Shown: piece after piece, positions 15,882-23,879 of the stretch
How the letters are laid out: each line of letters begins with the position of its first letter
Position numbering within the stretch: the stretch's first letter is position 1
NCBI RefSeq assembly: GCF_003254465.1
Contig: NZ_QDFI01000011.1
Location: forward strand, 1-64,000
DNA length: 64,000 nucleotides
Reading direction: 5' to 3'
Source: Meridianimarinicoccus zhengii
GTDB lineage: Bacteria > Pseudomonadota > Alphaproteobacteria > Rhodobacterales > Rhodobacteraceae
The notes under the pieces: model-generated
Database searches by the model: none
The model's input: only the letters and a program-made list of their open reading frames with translations
Told to the model about the DNA's origin: nothing
Position numbers and translations under genes: made by a program

Positions 15882-17249
15882 GTGCGGCAACGCAATGTAA
15901 TCATCGCGGCGGGGCTTGCGGGCACGGTCGCCACGCTTTCGGTTCACGCGCAGGAAGCCGCGCGCACCGTCACGACCGCTCGGATCTCGACGGAACTGGA
16001 ATTCAACGACAACTACGACCTGCGTGACGATTCCGCCGGCGACTCGGTGCTGTGGAATACGACCATCGGGGCCGGGCTGCGCGCGAGCACGTCCGTGGAC
16101 CAGCTGGCGTTCGACGCTTCCGGCGTTCTGCGCGTGGCGGATCTTCCGGGTAGCGGAACGGACACGTCCGCAGACAACCCCATCGTGTCGCTCGCCTATG
16201 ATCGCGCCGTGGATGACAGCGAGATCGGGTTCTCCGTGGTCGGTCAACGGGCAGATCTCGATTTCTTCGACCCGTTGAGCGATCTCGACGAAGACGGGAA
16301 TTTCGACGATACGTCGGGCGGCGGCACGCGCAACAGCGTCCGGCTGCGCGCGAACATTGCGCTCAACCAGGATGGACCGATCAGCCTGACGGGCTTCGGA
16401 AGCCTGAGCGACATCAGCTACGAAGACACGTCCGATCCCGACCTCAACGACCGCCGCAATGCCAATCTCGGCGCAGAGGTCGGGTTCCGCCTGTCACCGA
16501 TCCTGCGCCTGACGACCGGCGCCAGCGTCGGGCGGGACGATATCGACGACGACACCGAAACCGAACGCAATCGCTGGCGTGCCGATGTGGGGATGGTGGG
16601 CCAGATCAACCAGCGGGCCACGCTGACCGCCCGCATCGGGTATTCGCGGGTCGAGACGGACCGAACCACGCGCGACGAGACCGAAGAGGGCATCGTCGGC
16701 GATGTGAGCGTGGTGTTCGACGAACGGCGCGGCCAGACCAGCCTGTCCTTCGCAACGACACTGGACGAGAACGGCGAACGCTACACGCTGTCCTACGGCA
16801 AGACCGTTGCCTGGGACAACGCGGAGATCACCGCATCCCTTGGCGTTTCGACCAACGAGGATACCGACCCGCGCGCGGTCGGCAGCATCGACTACCAGCT
16901 TACCGGACGCGACACGCAGCTCACGCTCGGCCTCACGCAGAACGCCGCCACGGACGACGACGGCCGCAACGTTCTGAACACCAATGCGCTTGCACGGGTG
17001 GAACGGGTCCTGACCCGTACCAGCTCGATCGGGCTGACGGTGCAGGGCGGTCTGCAGCGTATCGATGACGACAGCGACGAAAGCACCGAACGGCTGAACG
17101 TCACGGCACAGTTCAACCACGCCCTTACGGAAGACTGGAATGCGAATTTCGGCTACCGGTACAGGTATCGCAGCAACGAGATCGACGAAGAGTCGCTGTC
17201 GAACTCCGTTTTCGTCGGGCTGGAACGCAGATTTCAGGCAAGCCGTTAA
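15882..17249 (+). CDS. Outer-membrane beta-barrel protein of the exosortase locus
   Basis: 455 residues from the GTG at 15882, preferred because GGAGG lies nine bases upstream; an earlier GTG at 15864 overlaps the stop of the previous gene. The signal peptide (MRQRNVIIAAGLAGTVATLSVHAQ) is followed by alternating hydrophobic/polar strands separated by Asp-rich loops, and the C-terminus ends in strands with aromatic residues (YRYRYRSNE, then SVFVGLERRF). Exosortase loci commonly encode an acidic beta-barrel like this, and with the preceding Wza-like protein it may form the outer-membrane exit for the polysaccharide. That pairing is inference. The loops are very acidic (DDDTETE, DDDSDESTE), as in many marine bacteria. 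Confidence 0.7.
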   Translation: MRQRNVIIAAGLAGTVATLSVHAQEAARTVTTARISTELEFNDNYDLRDDSAGDSVLWNTTIGAGLRASTSVDQLAFDASGVLRVADLPGSGTDTSADNPIVSLAYDRAVDDSEIGFSVVGQRADLDFFDPLSDLDEDGNFDDTSGGGTRNSVRLRANIALNQDGPISLTGFGSLSDISYEDTSDPDLNDRRNANLGAEVGFRLSPILRLTTGASVGRDDIDDDTETERNRWRADVGMVGQINQRATLTARIGYSRVETDRTTRDETEEGIVGDVSVVFDERRGQTSLSFATTLDENGERYTLSYGKTVAWDNAEITASLGVSTNEDTDPRAVGSIDYQLTGRDTQLTLGLTQNAATDDDGRNVLNTNALARVERVLTRTSSIGLTVQGGLQRIDDDSDESTERLNVTAQFNHALTEDWNANFGYRYRYRSNEIDEESLSNSVFVGLERRFQASR

Positions 17250-17280
17250 TCATCCAACACGTCTGCGTGTAAGCAGCCGT

Positions 17281-17328
17281 AAATTCCAGTGCATCCGAAA
17301 CCGAGCTTGTGTAGGATGCGCTGGATTT
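17281..17328. promoter_or_regulatory. Long imperfect hairpin in front of the exosortase gene
   Basis: AAATTCCAGTGCATCC (17281-17296) and GGATGCGCTGGATTT (17314-17328) pair over 15 positions with one bulged T and one G-T wobble, around a 17-base loop. No T-tract follows, and TTATAT (a possible -10) lies just downstream at about 17333, so an operator or 5-prime leader structure is more likely than a terminator. Confidence 0.45.
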
Positions 17329-17352
17329 CTGGTTATATAGGGTGTCGTTCGG

Positions 17353-18954
17353 ATGAGCCTTCAAGAAAATTTCAAGGGATCGCGCCTTTTCCGCGGTCCG
17401 ATCTCGGTGAACCCGCTCGGATTCGCGCTGTTCGTGCTGTTCATCGTCAGCGCATTCACGGTGTTCCAGTTCGGATTGAAGTCGCTTTTCTCCGCGTGGG
17501 CGACGCCCGAGTACAGCCACGGCCCCCTGATCCCCGTGATCTCGCTGTATCTTTTCCTGCGCGAATTGCGCAAGGCGCCCCCGGTAGACCCGCAGGCCCG
17601 CGTCGTGCGCTGGCCCGGGATCGTGGTCGCGTCGCTGGGGCTGGGCCTCGGCCTCGTCGGCAATCTCGTGGAAATTCCGGACATCGTCGCCTATGCCCTT
17701 ATCGTCTGGGTCATGGGGCTCGTGCTGGTCTGCTTCGGCTGGGACCGGGGCAAGACGCACTGGGCGCCCGTTCTGCACCTGATCTTCATGCTGCCGCTGC
17801 CGCAATTCCTGTACTGGCAGCTCACGATCTTCCTTCAGGGCGTGTCGTCGGTGATCGGTGTCTGGTTCATCGATGCGGCGGGTATTCCTGTCTACCTCGA
17901 CGGCAACATCATCGATCTGGGGGTCTACAAGCTCCAGGTGGCCGAAGCATGTTCGGGCCTGCGCTATCTTTTCCCGATCCTGTCCTTCAGCTATCTGTTC
18001 GCGATCCTGTATCGCGGGCCGATGTGGCACAAGGCGGTGCTGCTGCTATCGGCGGCTCCGATCACGGTGTTCATGAACTCGTTCCGGATCGGCGTCATCG
18101 GCATCCTCGTGAATTTCTACGGGATCGAACAGGCCGAGGGTTTCCTGCATTTCTTCGAAGGCTGGGTCATCTTCCTCGCCTGCGTCGGCATCCTGTTCGT
18201 GATGGCCATAGCACTGCAACGACTGACACCGAATCCGCTTCCGCTCAGCGAAGCGATCGATCTCGACACCGAGGGGCTTGGCCCGATTTCGGCGCGCGTG
18301 CTGGCGATCCGCCCCTCCGCGGCGCTCGCCGCCGGGGCCCTGATCGGCGCCGCGTTCAGCGCCGTACTGGTGCTGTTTCCCGCGCCACCCACCGCACTGC
18401 CAGACCGCACCCCGTTCATGCTCTTCCCGCGCGAGGTCGGGGGGCGCTACGGGGCCTTCGAGTCGCTTGATCCCGCCGTGGCCCGGACGCTTGCGGCCGA
18501 CGATTACATCGCGGCCAGTTTTCGCGGCACAGACGGGTTCGTGAACCTGTTCGTGGCCTATTACGATGATCAGGCCGATGGCAGTGGCATCCATTCGCCC
18601 GAAGTTTGTCTGCCCGTTGGCGGCTGGGAGGTGTTCAGCATCGCCCCCTACGAAGTGACGATACCCGACACCGTCTATGGGACATTCGAACTGAACCGGG
18701 CCGTGATTCAGAAGGGCGTGAACAAGCAGCTCGTCTATTACTGGTTCGAACAGCGCGGCAAGCGCATGACCAACGACTTCCTCACGAAGATCGCCGTCGT
18801 CTATGACAGCTGGACCAAGGGGCGCCGCGACGGCGCGCTGATCCGCTTCGTGACGCCGATCAGCGAGGACGAAACCGAGCAGGCGGCAGACGCACGGTTG
18901 CAGGCCTTCATGGCCGATGCGCTCCGCGTGATGCCCCGTTACGTGCCGGAGTAA
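17353..18954 (+). CDS. XrtD-type exosortase with fused EpsI domain
   Basis: 533 residues. The N-terminal two thirds are a polytopic membrane domain with the exosortase catalytic triad: Cys200 in EACSGLRY, Arg245 in MNSFRIG and His266 in GFLHFFEGW. The C-terminal domain (about 330-533) is an EpsI-like periplasmic region with the conserved [14 protein letters not shown] at about 412-425. This fused layout is that of the Rhodobacterales XrtD type, thought to sort proteins bearing a VPLPA-CTERM tail, a short motif plus membrane helix and basic end. No such substrate is encoded in the window. The gene follows the export and barrel genes and directly abuts a rhomboid gene. Confidence 0.85.
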   Translation: MSLQENFKGSRLFRGPISVNPLGFALFVLFIVSAFTVFQFGLKSLFSAWATPEYSHGPLIPVISLYLFLRELRKAPPVDPQARVVRWPGIVVASLGLGLGLVGNLVEIPDIVAYALIVWVMGLVLVCFGWDRGKTHWAPVLHLIFMLPLPQFLYWQLTIFLQGVSSVIGVWFIDAAGIPVYLDGNIIDLGVYKLQVAEACSGLRYLFPILSFSYLFAILYRGPMWHKAVLLLSAAPITVFMNSFRIGVIGILVNFYGIEQAEGFLHFFEGWVIFLACVGILFVMAIALQRLTPNPLPLSEAIDLDTEGLGPISARVLAIRPSAALAAGALIGAAFSAVLVLFPAPPTALPDRTPFMLFPREVGGRYGAFESLDPAVARTLAADDYIAASFRGTDGFVNLFVAYYDDQADGSGIHSPEVCLPVGGWEVFSIAPYEVTIPDTVYGTFELNRAVIQKGVNKQLVYYWFEQRGKRMTNDFLTKIAVVYDSWTKGRRDGALIRFVTPISEDETEQAADARLQAFMADALRVMPRYVPE

Positions 18955-19680
18955 ATGGTTGCATTGACCGAAACCGAACGCAAAGGACCCGCGTCGCAAC
19001 GCTACATGTTCCACGGACTGCCGCTCACCGTCCTAGTGATCGCGGCAGTCTGCATACTGGTCGAACTGGTGCTCTTCGCGGCGGATACGGGGATGTGGGC
19101 TGACCGCAGCTTGCGGAGCAAGGTCTACGTACTCGGCGCGTTCTGGAAGCCGCTGCTGCTGGACTCACAGCCTCTCTTCGCGGCCCAGCCCGTCACGATG
19201 TTCGGCACCTACGCGTTCCTGCATGGCGGCGTCATCCACATGGCCGTGAACATGGTGGCGCTCCTGAGTTTCGGAACGGCCATCGTGAACCGGGTCGGGC
19301 AGAAACGGTTTCTCGTGGTCTATGCGGTCTCCGCGCTTGGCGGTGCGGTCGGGTTCGGGCTGTTCTCGGAAAGCGGGGCGCCCATGGTCGGTGCGTCCGG
19401 GGCGCTGTTCGGGCTTCTGGGTGTGTGGATCTGCTGGGATTATCTCGACCGGCGGTACCATGGTGATCCGCTCTGGGTGACGCTGCGCGCACTGGTGTTC
19501 CTGGTGGCCTACAACCTGGTTTTCTGGCTTCTGCTACAGGGGCAGCTTGCCTGGGAAACCCATTTCGGCGGGTTCGTGGCCGGCTGGTTGCTGGCCGTGT
19601 TCTGGGGCCGATCGGTGCTCGACCAGAGCCGCCGCCGCCGGGGACTTGCCCGGCGCACGTCTTCCGCCCAAGGCACCTGA
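18955..19680 (+). CDS. Rhomboid-family intramembrane serine protease
   Basis: 241 residues with six or so membrane helices. The catalytic serine is Ser148 in MVGASGALFG and the catalytic histidine is His203 in WETHFGGFVAGW. The conserved helix-2 motif HGGVIHMAVNM (about 90-100) is also present, so the enzyme should be active. Rhomboids cut membrane helices near their outer face. The ATG follows the exosortase stop with no gap, so the two are almost certainly expressed together, which hints that the rhomboid trims sorted or membrane-anchored substrates of the same pathway. That link is inferred from position only. It is a plain rhomboid by its motifs; I cannot tell whether it is closer to rhombosortases. 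Confidence 0.85.
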   Translation: MVALTETERKGPASQRYMFHGLPLTVLVIAAVCILVELVLFAADTGMWADRSLRSKVYVLGAFWKPLLLDSQPLFAAQPVTMFGTYAFLHGGVIHMAVNMVALLSFGTAIVNRVGQKRFLVVYAVSALGGAVGFGLFSESGAPMVGASGALFGLLGVWICWDYLDRRYHGDPLWVTLRALVFLVAYNLVFWLLLQGQLAWETHFGGFVAGWLLAVFWGRSVLDQSRRRRGLARRTSSAQGT

Positions 19681-19685
19681 CATTT

Positions 19686-19703
19686 GCGCGGCCCGGACCG
19701 CGC
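19686..19703. terminator. Hairpin between convergent rhomboid and znuB genes
   Basis: GCGCGG and CCGCGC form a perfect 6-bp stem around CCCGGA in the 30-base gap between two converging genes. No good T-run follows in either direction except a short TTT on the znuB side. Confidence 0.45.
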
Positions 19704-19710
19704 GAGGGCT

Positions 19711-20496
19711 TCAGCGTCGGCCGGTCAGCACGGAGACCACTGCGAACATCGCGGTCGCAAGCGCCACGATGGTCGGCCCGGTCGGGGTATCCGCCTGATA
19801 GGACAGCGCGATGCCGCCCAGTGCCGCGACGGCGCCGGTGCTCGCCGCCAGCATCGCCATCGCTTCAGGCGACCGGGCAAGCGGGCGGACCGTCGCCGCG
19901 GGCACGATCAGCATGGCCGAGATCAGCAGCGCCCCTACCACCTTCAGGGCCACGGCGACGACGATGGCCAGCGCCACTGTCAGCAGCAGCGTTTCGCGAG
20001 GTGCGTGAATGCCGCTCGCCTCGGCCAGGTCGGCGTTCAGCGTGGCGGTCAGCAGCGCCGACCAGCGCCACGCGAGAAGCCCCGTCACCAGCGCCGCACC
20101 CCCCCAGATCACCGCCAGGTCGCCCTTTCCGACTGCAAGGATATCGCCCAGAAGCAGCCCCATAAGGTCGACGCGCGCGCCGGGCAGCAGTGACACGACG
20201 ACCAGCCCGACCGCCAGCCCGCCATGGGCGAACACCCCGAGCGCCGTGTCGATCGGATAGCCGCGCGCCGACAGCCCGGTGACCGAGAATGCCAGCGCCA
20301 GGGCCACGACCAGCACGCCGGCGAAGATCGACACCGACAGGACCAACGCCAGCGCGACGCCCAGAAGCGCCGCATGGGCCGTCGCATCGCCGAAATACGC
20401 CATTCGCCGCCAGACGATGAAACATCCGAGCGGCCCGGCCGCCAGCGCCACACCCAGCCCCGCCAGCGCCGACCGCACGAGGAAATCGTCAAGCAT
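19711..20496 (-). CDS. znuB: Zinc ABC transporter permease ZnuB-like
   Basis: 261 residues starting MLDDFLVRSALAGLGVALAAGPLG, the usual ZnuB opening, at 20496. There are about seven to eight membrane helices; FIVWRRMAYFGDATAHAALLGVALAL and RPLARSPEAMAMLAA are recognisable blocks of ABC-3 family metal permeases, and MGLLLGDILAV is the typical cytoplasmic coupling region. It would form the channel for Zn2+ uptake with the ATPase encoded upstream, whose stop overlaps this start by eight bases. No znuA binding protein or zur regulator is adjacent, so the system's remaining parts must be elsewhere. Confidence 0.85.
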   Translation of the reverse strand: MLDDFLVRSALAGLGVALAAGPLGCFIVWRRMAYFGDATAHAALLGVALALVLSVSIFAGVLVVALALAFSVTGLSARGYPIDTALGVFAHGGLAVGLVVVSLLPGARVDLMGLLLGDILAVGKGDLAVIWGGAALVTGLLAWRWSALLTATLNADLAEASGIHAPRETLLLTVALAIVVAVALKVVGALLISAMLIVPAATVRPLARSPEAMAMLAASTGAVAALGGIALSYQADTPTGPTIVALATAMFAVVSVLTGRR

Positions 20497-21289
20497 CGCC
20501 ACCGCCCGCGATGTCGTGGGCGCATGAAGCGTCATGGTCGTGCCGGTGATCGTGGTCATGGCGATACAGCGCGAGTGTGCCCTGCGTCCCCATGCCGAAA
20601 AGTGCCCTGTATTCCGGCGCGCTCGCCACGATTTCCGGCGTGCCGTGGCAGCAGACATGGCCGTTCAGGCAGACCACCCGGTCCGAGGCGCGCATCACCA
20701 CGTGCAGATCGTGGCTGACCATGACCACGCCGCAGCCCAGTTCGCGACGCAGATCCTCCACGATGCGGTAGAACGCGGCGGTGCCCGGTTGGTCGAGCCC
20801 GCGCGTCGCCTCGTCCAGCACCAGTAGATCCGGCGCCATCAGCAGCGCGCGGGCCAGCAGCACGCGCTGAAACTGCCCACCCGACAGCGCCGACATCGGC
20901 TGCGCTTCGACCTCCGGCTCCAGCCCGACCCGCGCCAGCGCCGCCGCGCGCGCCACCGCGGCGTGGCGACGGGGCAGCGACAGGAACCGGCCCACGGGCA
21001 TCGGCATGGTCGCGTCGATATGCAGCGTTTGCGGCACATACCCCAGGCGCAGCCCCGGCGCGCGCAGGATCTGCCCCGCATCCGGCTTGAGCGCGCCGAT
21101 CAGCACCTGCATCAACGTGGACTTGCCCGACCCGTTCGGGCCGACCACCGTGACGATTTCGCCCCGGTCCACCCGGAAATCCACAGCATCAAGGACACGC
21201 CGCCCGTCACGGGACAGTGACACGCCCTGCGCGTCGATCAGAGCCGCGCGCGCAGGCGCGGTCATTTCCTGGCTGAGAGCTTCGGGCAT
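20489..21289 (-). CDS. znuC: Zinc ABC transporter ATPase ZnuC-like with histidine tail
   Basis: 266 residues from 21289; a second ATG at 21265 directly after AGGAA is a possible start. Walker A is VVGPNGSGKSTL, the ABC signature is LSGGQFQRVLLARAL, Walker B is LLVLDEATRGLD, and the H-loop is MVSHDLHVV. The last 25 residues contain HDHDHRHDHD, a histidine-aspartate stretch that could bind zinc and is common, though not universal, in Zn ATPases of this type. It powers zinc import with ZnuB. The gene starts 82 bases after the stop of the oxidase gene on the same strand, so it may be read through from it or carry its own promoter, but no Zur site is clear. Confidence 0.87.
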   Translation of the reverse strand: MPEALSQEMTAPARAALIDAQGVSLSRDGRRVLDAVDFRVDRGEIVTVVGPNGSGKSTLMQVLIGALKPDAGQILRAPGLRLGYVPQTLHIDATMPMPVGRFLSLPRRHAAVARAAALARVGLEPEVEAQPMSALSGGQFQRVLLARALLMAPDLLVLDEATRGLDQPGTAAFYRIVEDLRRELGCGVVMVSHDLHVVMRASDRVVCLNGHVCCHGTPEIVASAPEYRALFGMGTQGTLALYRHDHDHRHDHDASCAHDIAGGGDA

Positions 21290-21371
21290 GGGGGGCCTCG
21301 GGCGCGGGTGCAGCCGGTGTTGTCCCGCAGCTCGCGGTCCCTGTCCAGCCCCGTTCGGCCAGTGCCGGGCG

Positions 21372-22790
21372 TCAGTCGTTCCCAAGCGCGAAGACCTTGC
21401 CAGGGTTCATGATGTTGTCCGGGTCCACCGCGCGCTTGATCGCCCGCATCATCGACAGCGCGCCACAGCCCAACTCGCGTTCCAGGTATTTTGCCTTGCC
21501 CTGCCCGACCCCATGTTCGCCCGTGCAAGTGCCGCCATGGGCGATGGCGAGGTTCGCCAGCCAGCCGGTGAACGCCTCGGCCCGCGCGACCTCGGCGGGA
21601 TCGTCAGTGTCCACCTGCACCAGCACGTGGAAATTCCCGTCGCCGACATGGCCAAGGATCGGCGCGGCGAAGCCCAGCCCGGCCGCGCGATCCTGTGCTG
21701 CGGCCACACAGGTCGCAAGCTCGGATATCGGCACGCAGACATCGGTGGACATGCTCTTCAACCCCGGCCGCAGCCCGTGGCAGGCCCAGTACGCATCGTG
21801 CCGCGCCTGCCAGAGTCGCGCGCGGTCCTCCGCCTGCGTCGTCCAGTCGAAGCCGTTCGCGCCAAACTCGGCCGCGATGTCGCCGAATGCGGCGGCCTGC
21901 TCTGCCACGCCCGCCTCCGACCCGTGGAATTCAAGCAGCAGCAGCGGCGCTTCGGGCAGGGACAGATGCGAATAGGCATTCACCGCGCGCACGGTCAGCG
22001 CGTCCAGCAGCTCCATGCGCGCCACTGGCAGCCCGTATTGCAACGTGGCGATGGCCGCGTTGCAAGCCGCATCCACGTCGGGAAAGAAACAGGTCGCAGC
22101 CGACATGGCCTCGGGGATGCCGTGAAGCCGCAGGGTCAGCTCGGTGATCAGGCCGAGCGTCCCCTCTGCCCCGACCATCAGCCGCGTCAGATCATACCCC
22201 GCGGATGTCTTGCGCGCGCGCTGCGCCGTGCGCACGATTTCGCCCGAGGGCAGCACGGCCTCCAGCGCCAGAACGGCGTCGCGCATCGTGCCATAGCGGA
22301 CCGCGTTGGTGCCCGACGCACGGGTCGACGCCATGCCGCCCAGGCTGGCATCCGCCCCCGGATCGACCGGGAAGAACAGGCCCGTGTCGCGCAGATGGGC
22401 GTTCAGCGCCTTGCGGGTCACGCCGGGCTGGACGGTGCAGTCCATGTCCGCCGCATGCACCGCCAGCACCTTGTTCATGCGGGTGAAATCCACGCAGACC
22501 CCGCCCGCGGGCGCGTTCACGTGCCCTTCCAGCGAGGTGCCCGCGCCGAAGCCGATCACCGGAACTTGGTGCGCGGCGCAGACCCGCACGATACGCTGCA
22601 CCTCGGCGGTGGTTTCCGGCCAGACCACGGCATCGGGTGGCTGGGTCGCCATCCATGTCGCGGTGTGCCCGTGCTGGTCGCGGATCGCCGCCCCAGTCTG
22701 GCAGCGCGGCCCGAAGTCCTGCGCGAGCGTATCCAGCGCGGCGGCCATGCGCGCCGCATCGCGCGGCGGCAGGGTCATGTCCAGTCCCAT
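21372..22790 (-). CDS. FAD-linked oxidase, D-lactate dehydrogenase/glycolate oxidase GlcD type
   Basis: 472 residues from the ATG at 22790, behind GGGGAGGGAA. The N-terminal PCMH-type FAD domain is seen in PDAVVWPETTAEVQ, VIGFGAGTSLEGH, GADASLGGMASTRASGTNAVRYG and MVGAEGTLGLITE. The C-terminal oxidase domain ends with ILGHVGDGNFHVL, GGTCTGEHGVGQGK and AVDPDNIMNPGKVF. These are the hallmarks of D-lactate dehydrogenase (cytochrome) and GlcD. No Fe-S domain is fused and no GlcE/GlcF genes follow, so a stand-alone D-lactate or D-2-hydroxyacid dehydrogenase is the better guess. The substrate cannot be decided from sequence alone. Confidence 0.85.
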   Translation of the reverse strand: MGLDMTLPPRDAARMAAALDTLAQDFGPRCQTGAAIRDQHGHTATWMATQPPDAVVWPETTAEVQRIVRVCAAHQVPVIGFGAGTSLEGHVNAPAGGVCVDFTRMNKVLAVHAADMDCTVQPGVTRKALNAHLRDTGLFFPVDPGADASLGGMASTRASGTNAVRYGTMRDAVLALEAVLPSGEIVRTAQRARKTSAGYDLTRLMVGAEGTLGLITELTLRLHGIPEAMSAATCFFPDVDAACNAAIATLQYGLPVARMELLDALTVRAVNAYSHLSLPEAPLLLLEFHGSEAGVAEQAAAFGDIAAEFGANGFDWTTQAEDRARLWQARHDAYWACHGLRPGLKSMSTDVCVPISELATCVAAAQDRAAGLGFAAPILGHVGDGNFHVLVQVDTDDPAEVARAEAFTGWLANLAIAHGGTCTGEHGVGQGKAKYLERELGCGALSMMRAIKRAVDPDNIMNPGKVFALGND

Positions 22791-22976
22791 CGCGGTTCCC
22801 TCCCCGAATGTCCCCGGATACCTCTGCCCGTGCGATGGCGCAACGTGCGAGGCCCGGTGCAGGAAAGCCACATGGCGGCCATGCGCCGTGCGGCGATGGT
22901 TGCGCGCGTCGGTTCGTGGTAAACGCGGGGCAACACCCGGATTCCCCGGGCATCTCAATCCGAAAGTCCCATCGCG

Positions 22977-23813
22977 ATGCACCCGCTCACCCCCCATGGC
23001 CAGTCCGTGGTCGCAGATATCTCCAACCGCTACGGCGTCAGCCAGGACGCCGTCATCACCCTGCTGATCGCCGTGAACAACGGCGGCGGCACACAGGCCC
23101 AGTTCTCGCACCCCGAACTGGGCGGCATGGGCCAGTGGTCGTCAGGCGGCATGACCATGGTCGGCGACATGTTCAACAACGGGTTGAAATACACCGTGTC
23201 GAACATCTGCGGCGAGTTGTCGTCGCAGCTGGCGCAAAGCCAGATGTTCCCGCCCGCGCCGCAGCCGCAATACCGGCCCGCCTCCAGCCAGTCGCAAAGC
23301 CAGTCCTCTGGCGGTTATGGCGGCACGAGCTTTTCCATGCAGGGCGGGTATGGCGGCGGGTCGTCCTGGCCGTCGGAGCTGGGTTCACCGTCCTCCACCG
23401 GATCGCAGAACAACCTGCGCTACGCGGTCTTTCCCCATGTGCGACGGCTCGCGATCGACGTGAACGGGCAGATCACGGTCTATGACATCGGCGATCACCA
23501 GATCGGCGGGTTCTCGCAACAGCAGGGCGGCGACCAGTCGATCACCTTCACCAGCCAGTACGGCACCGTGCGCGTGGCCGACCTGCCGGTGGTGTCGCCG
23601 GGCAGTTCGTCGCCCGCGCCGCAGCCCACACCCGAACCGGTCCAACAACCGACCCCGCAGCCCGCCCCGCAGCCGGCGCAGGCCAACGCACCGAGCATGA
23701 GCAGCGACGAGGTTTTCTCGCTGATCGAGAAACTGGCCGACCTGCACGCCAAGGGCATCCTGAGCGACGCGGATTACGAGGCGAAGAAGGCCGAGCTACT
23801 CGCGCGGCTCTGA
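22977..23813 (+). CDS. SHOCT-domain protein with Gly/Ser/Gln-rich and proline-rich linkers
   Basis: 278 residues. The first 85 form a helical domain with a repeated glycine patch (VNNGGGTQ, GGMGQWSSGGM). This is followed by a low-complexity Gln/Ser/Gly/Tyr stretch (about 90-145), a beta-like domain (RYAVFPHVRRLAIDVNG, VYDIGDHQIGG), a Pro-Gln-rich linker, and a C-terminal SHOCT motif of about 30 residues (EVFSLIEKLADLHAKGILSDAD then YEAKKAELL in two parts). SHOCT is a short two-helix module found at the ends of many uncharacterised proteins and is thought to mediate oligomer contacts. No signal peptide is present. It is divergent from the oxidase gene. Confidence 0.7.
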   Translation: MHPLTPHGQSVVADISNRYGVSQDAVITLLIAVNNGGGTQAQFSHPELGGMGQWSSGGMTMVGDMFNNGLKYTVSNICGELSSQLAQSQMFPPAPQPQYRPASSQSQSQSSGGYGGTSFSMQGGYGGGSSWPSELGSPSSTGSQNNLRYAVFPHVRRLAIDVNGQITVYDIGDHQIGGFSQQQGGDQSITFTSQYGTVRVADLPVVSPGSSSPAPQPTPEPVQQPTPQPAPQPAQANAPSMSSDEVFSLIEKLADLHAKGILSDADYEAKKAELLARL

Positions 23814-23879
23814 CGCGGCGCGGGCTCTTGCCGGTCGGGCGCTGGCCCTGTTTCTGGCAGCCGCCGGCTTGGCGTGCCG

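Noticed and set aside
17353-18954. Calling the exosortase XrtA because of the XrtA-type ATPase, Wzz and kinase nearby
   Set aside because: The C-terminal EpsI fusion and the Rhodobacterales setting fit the XrtD type better; XrtA is usually a separate gene with its own EpsI protein or a different fusion.
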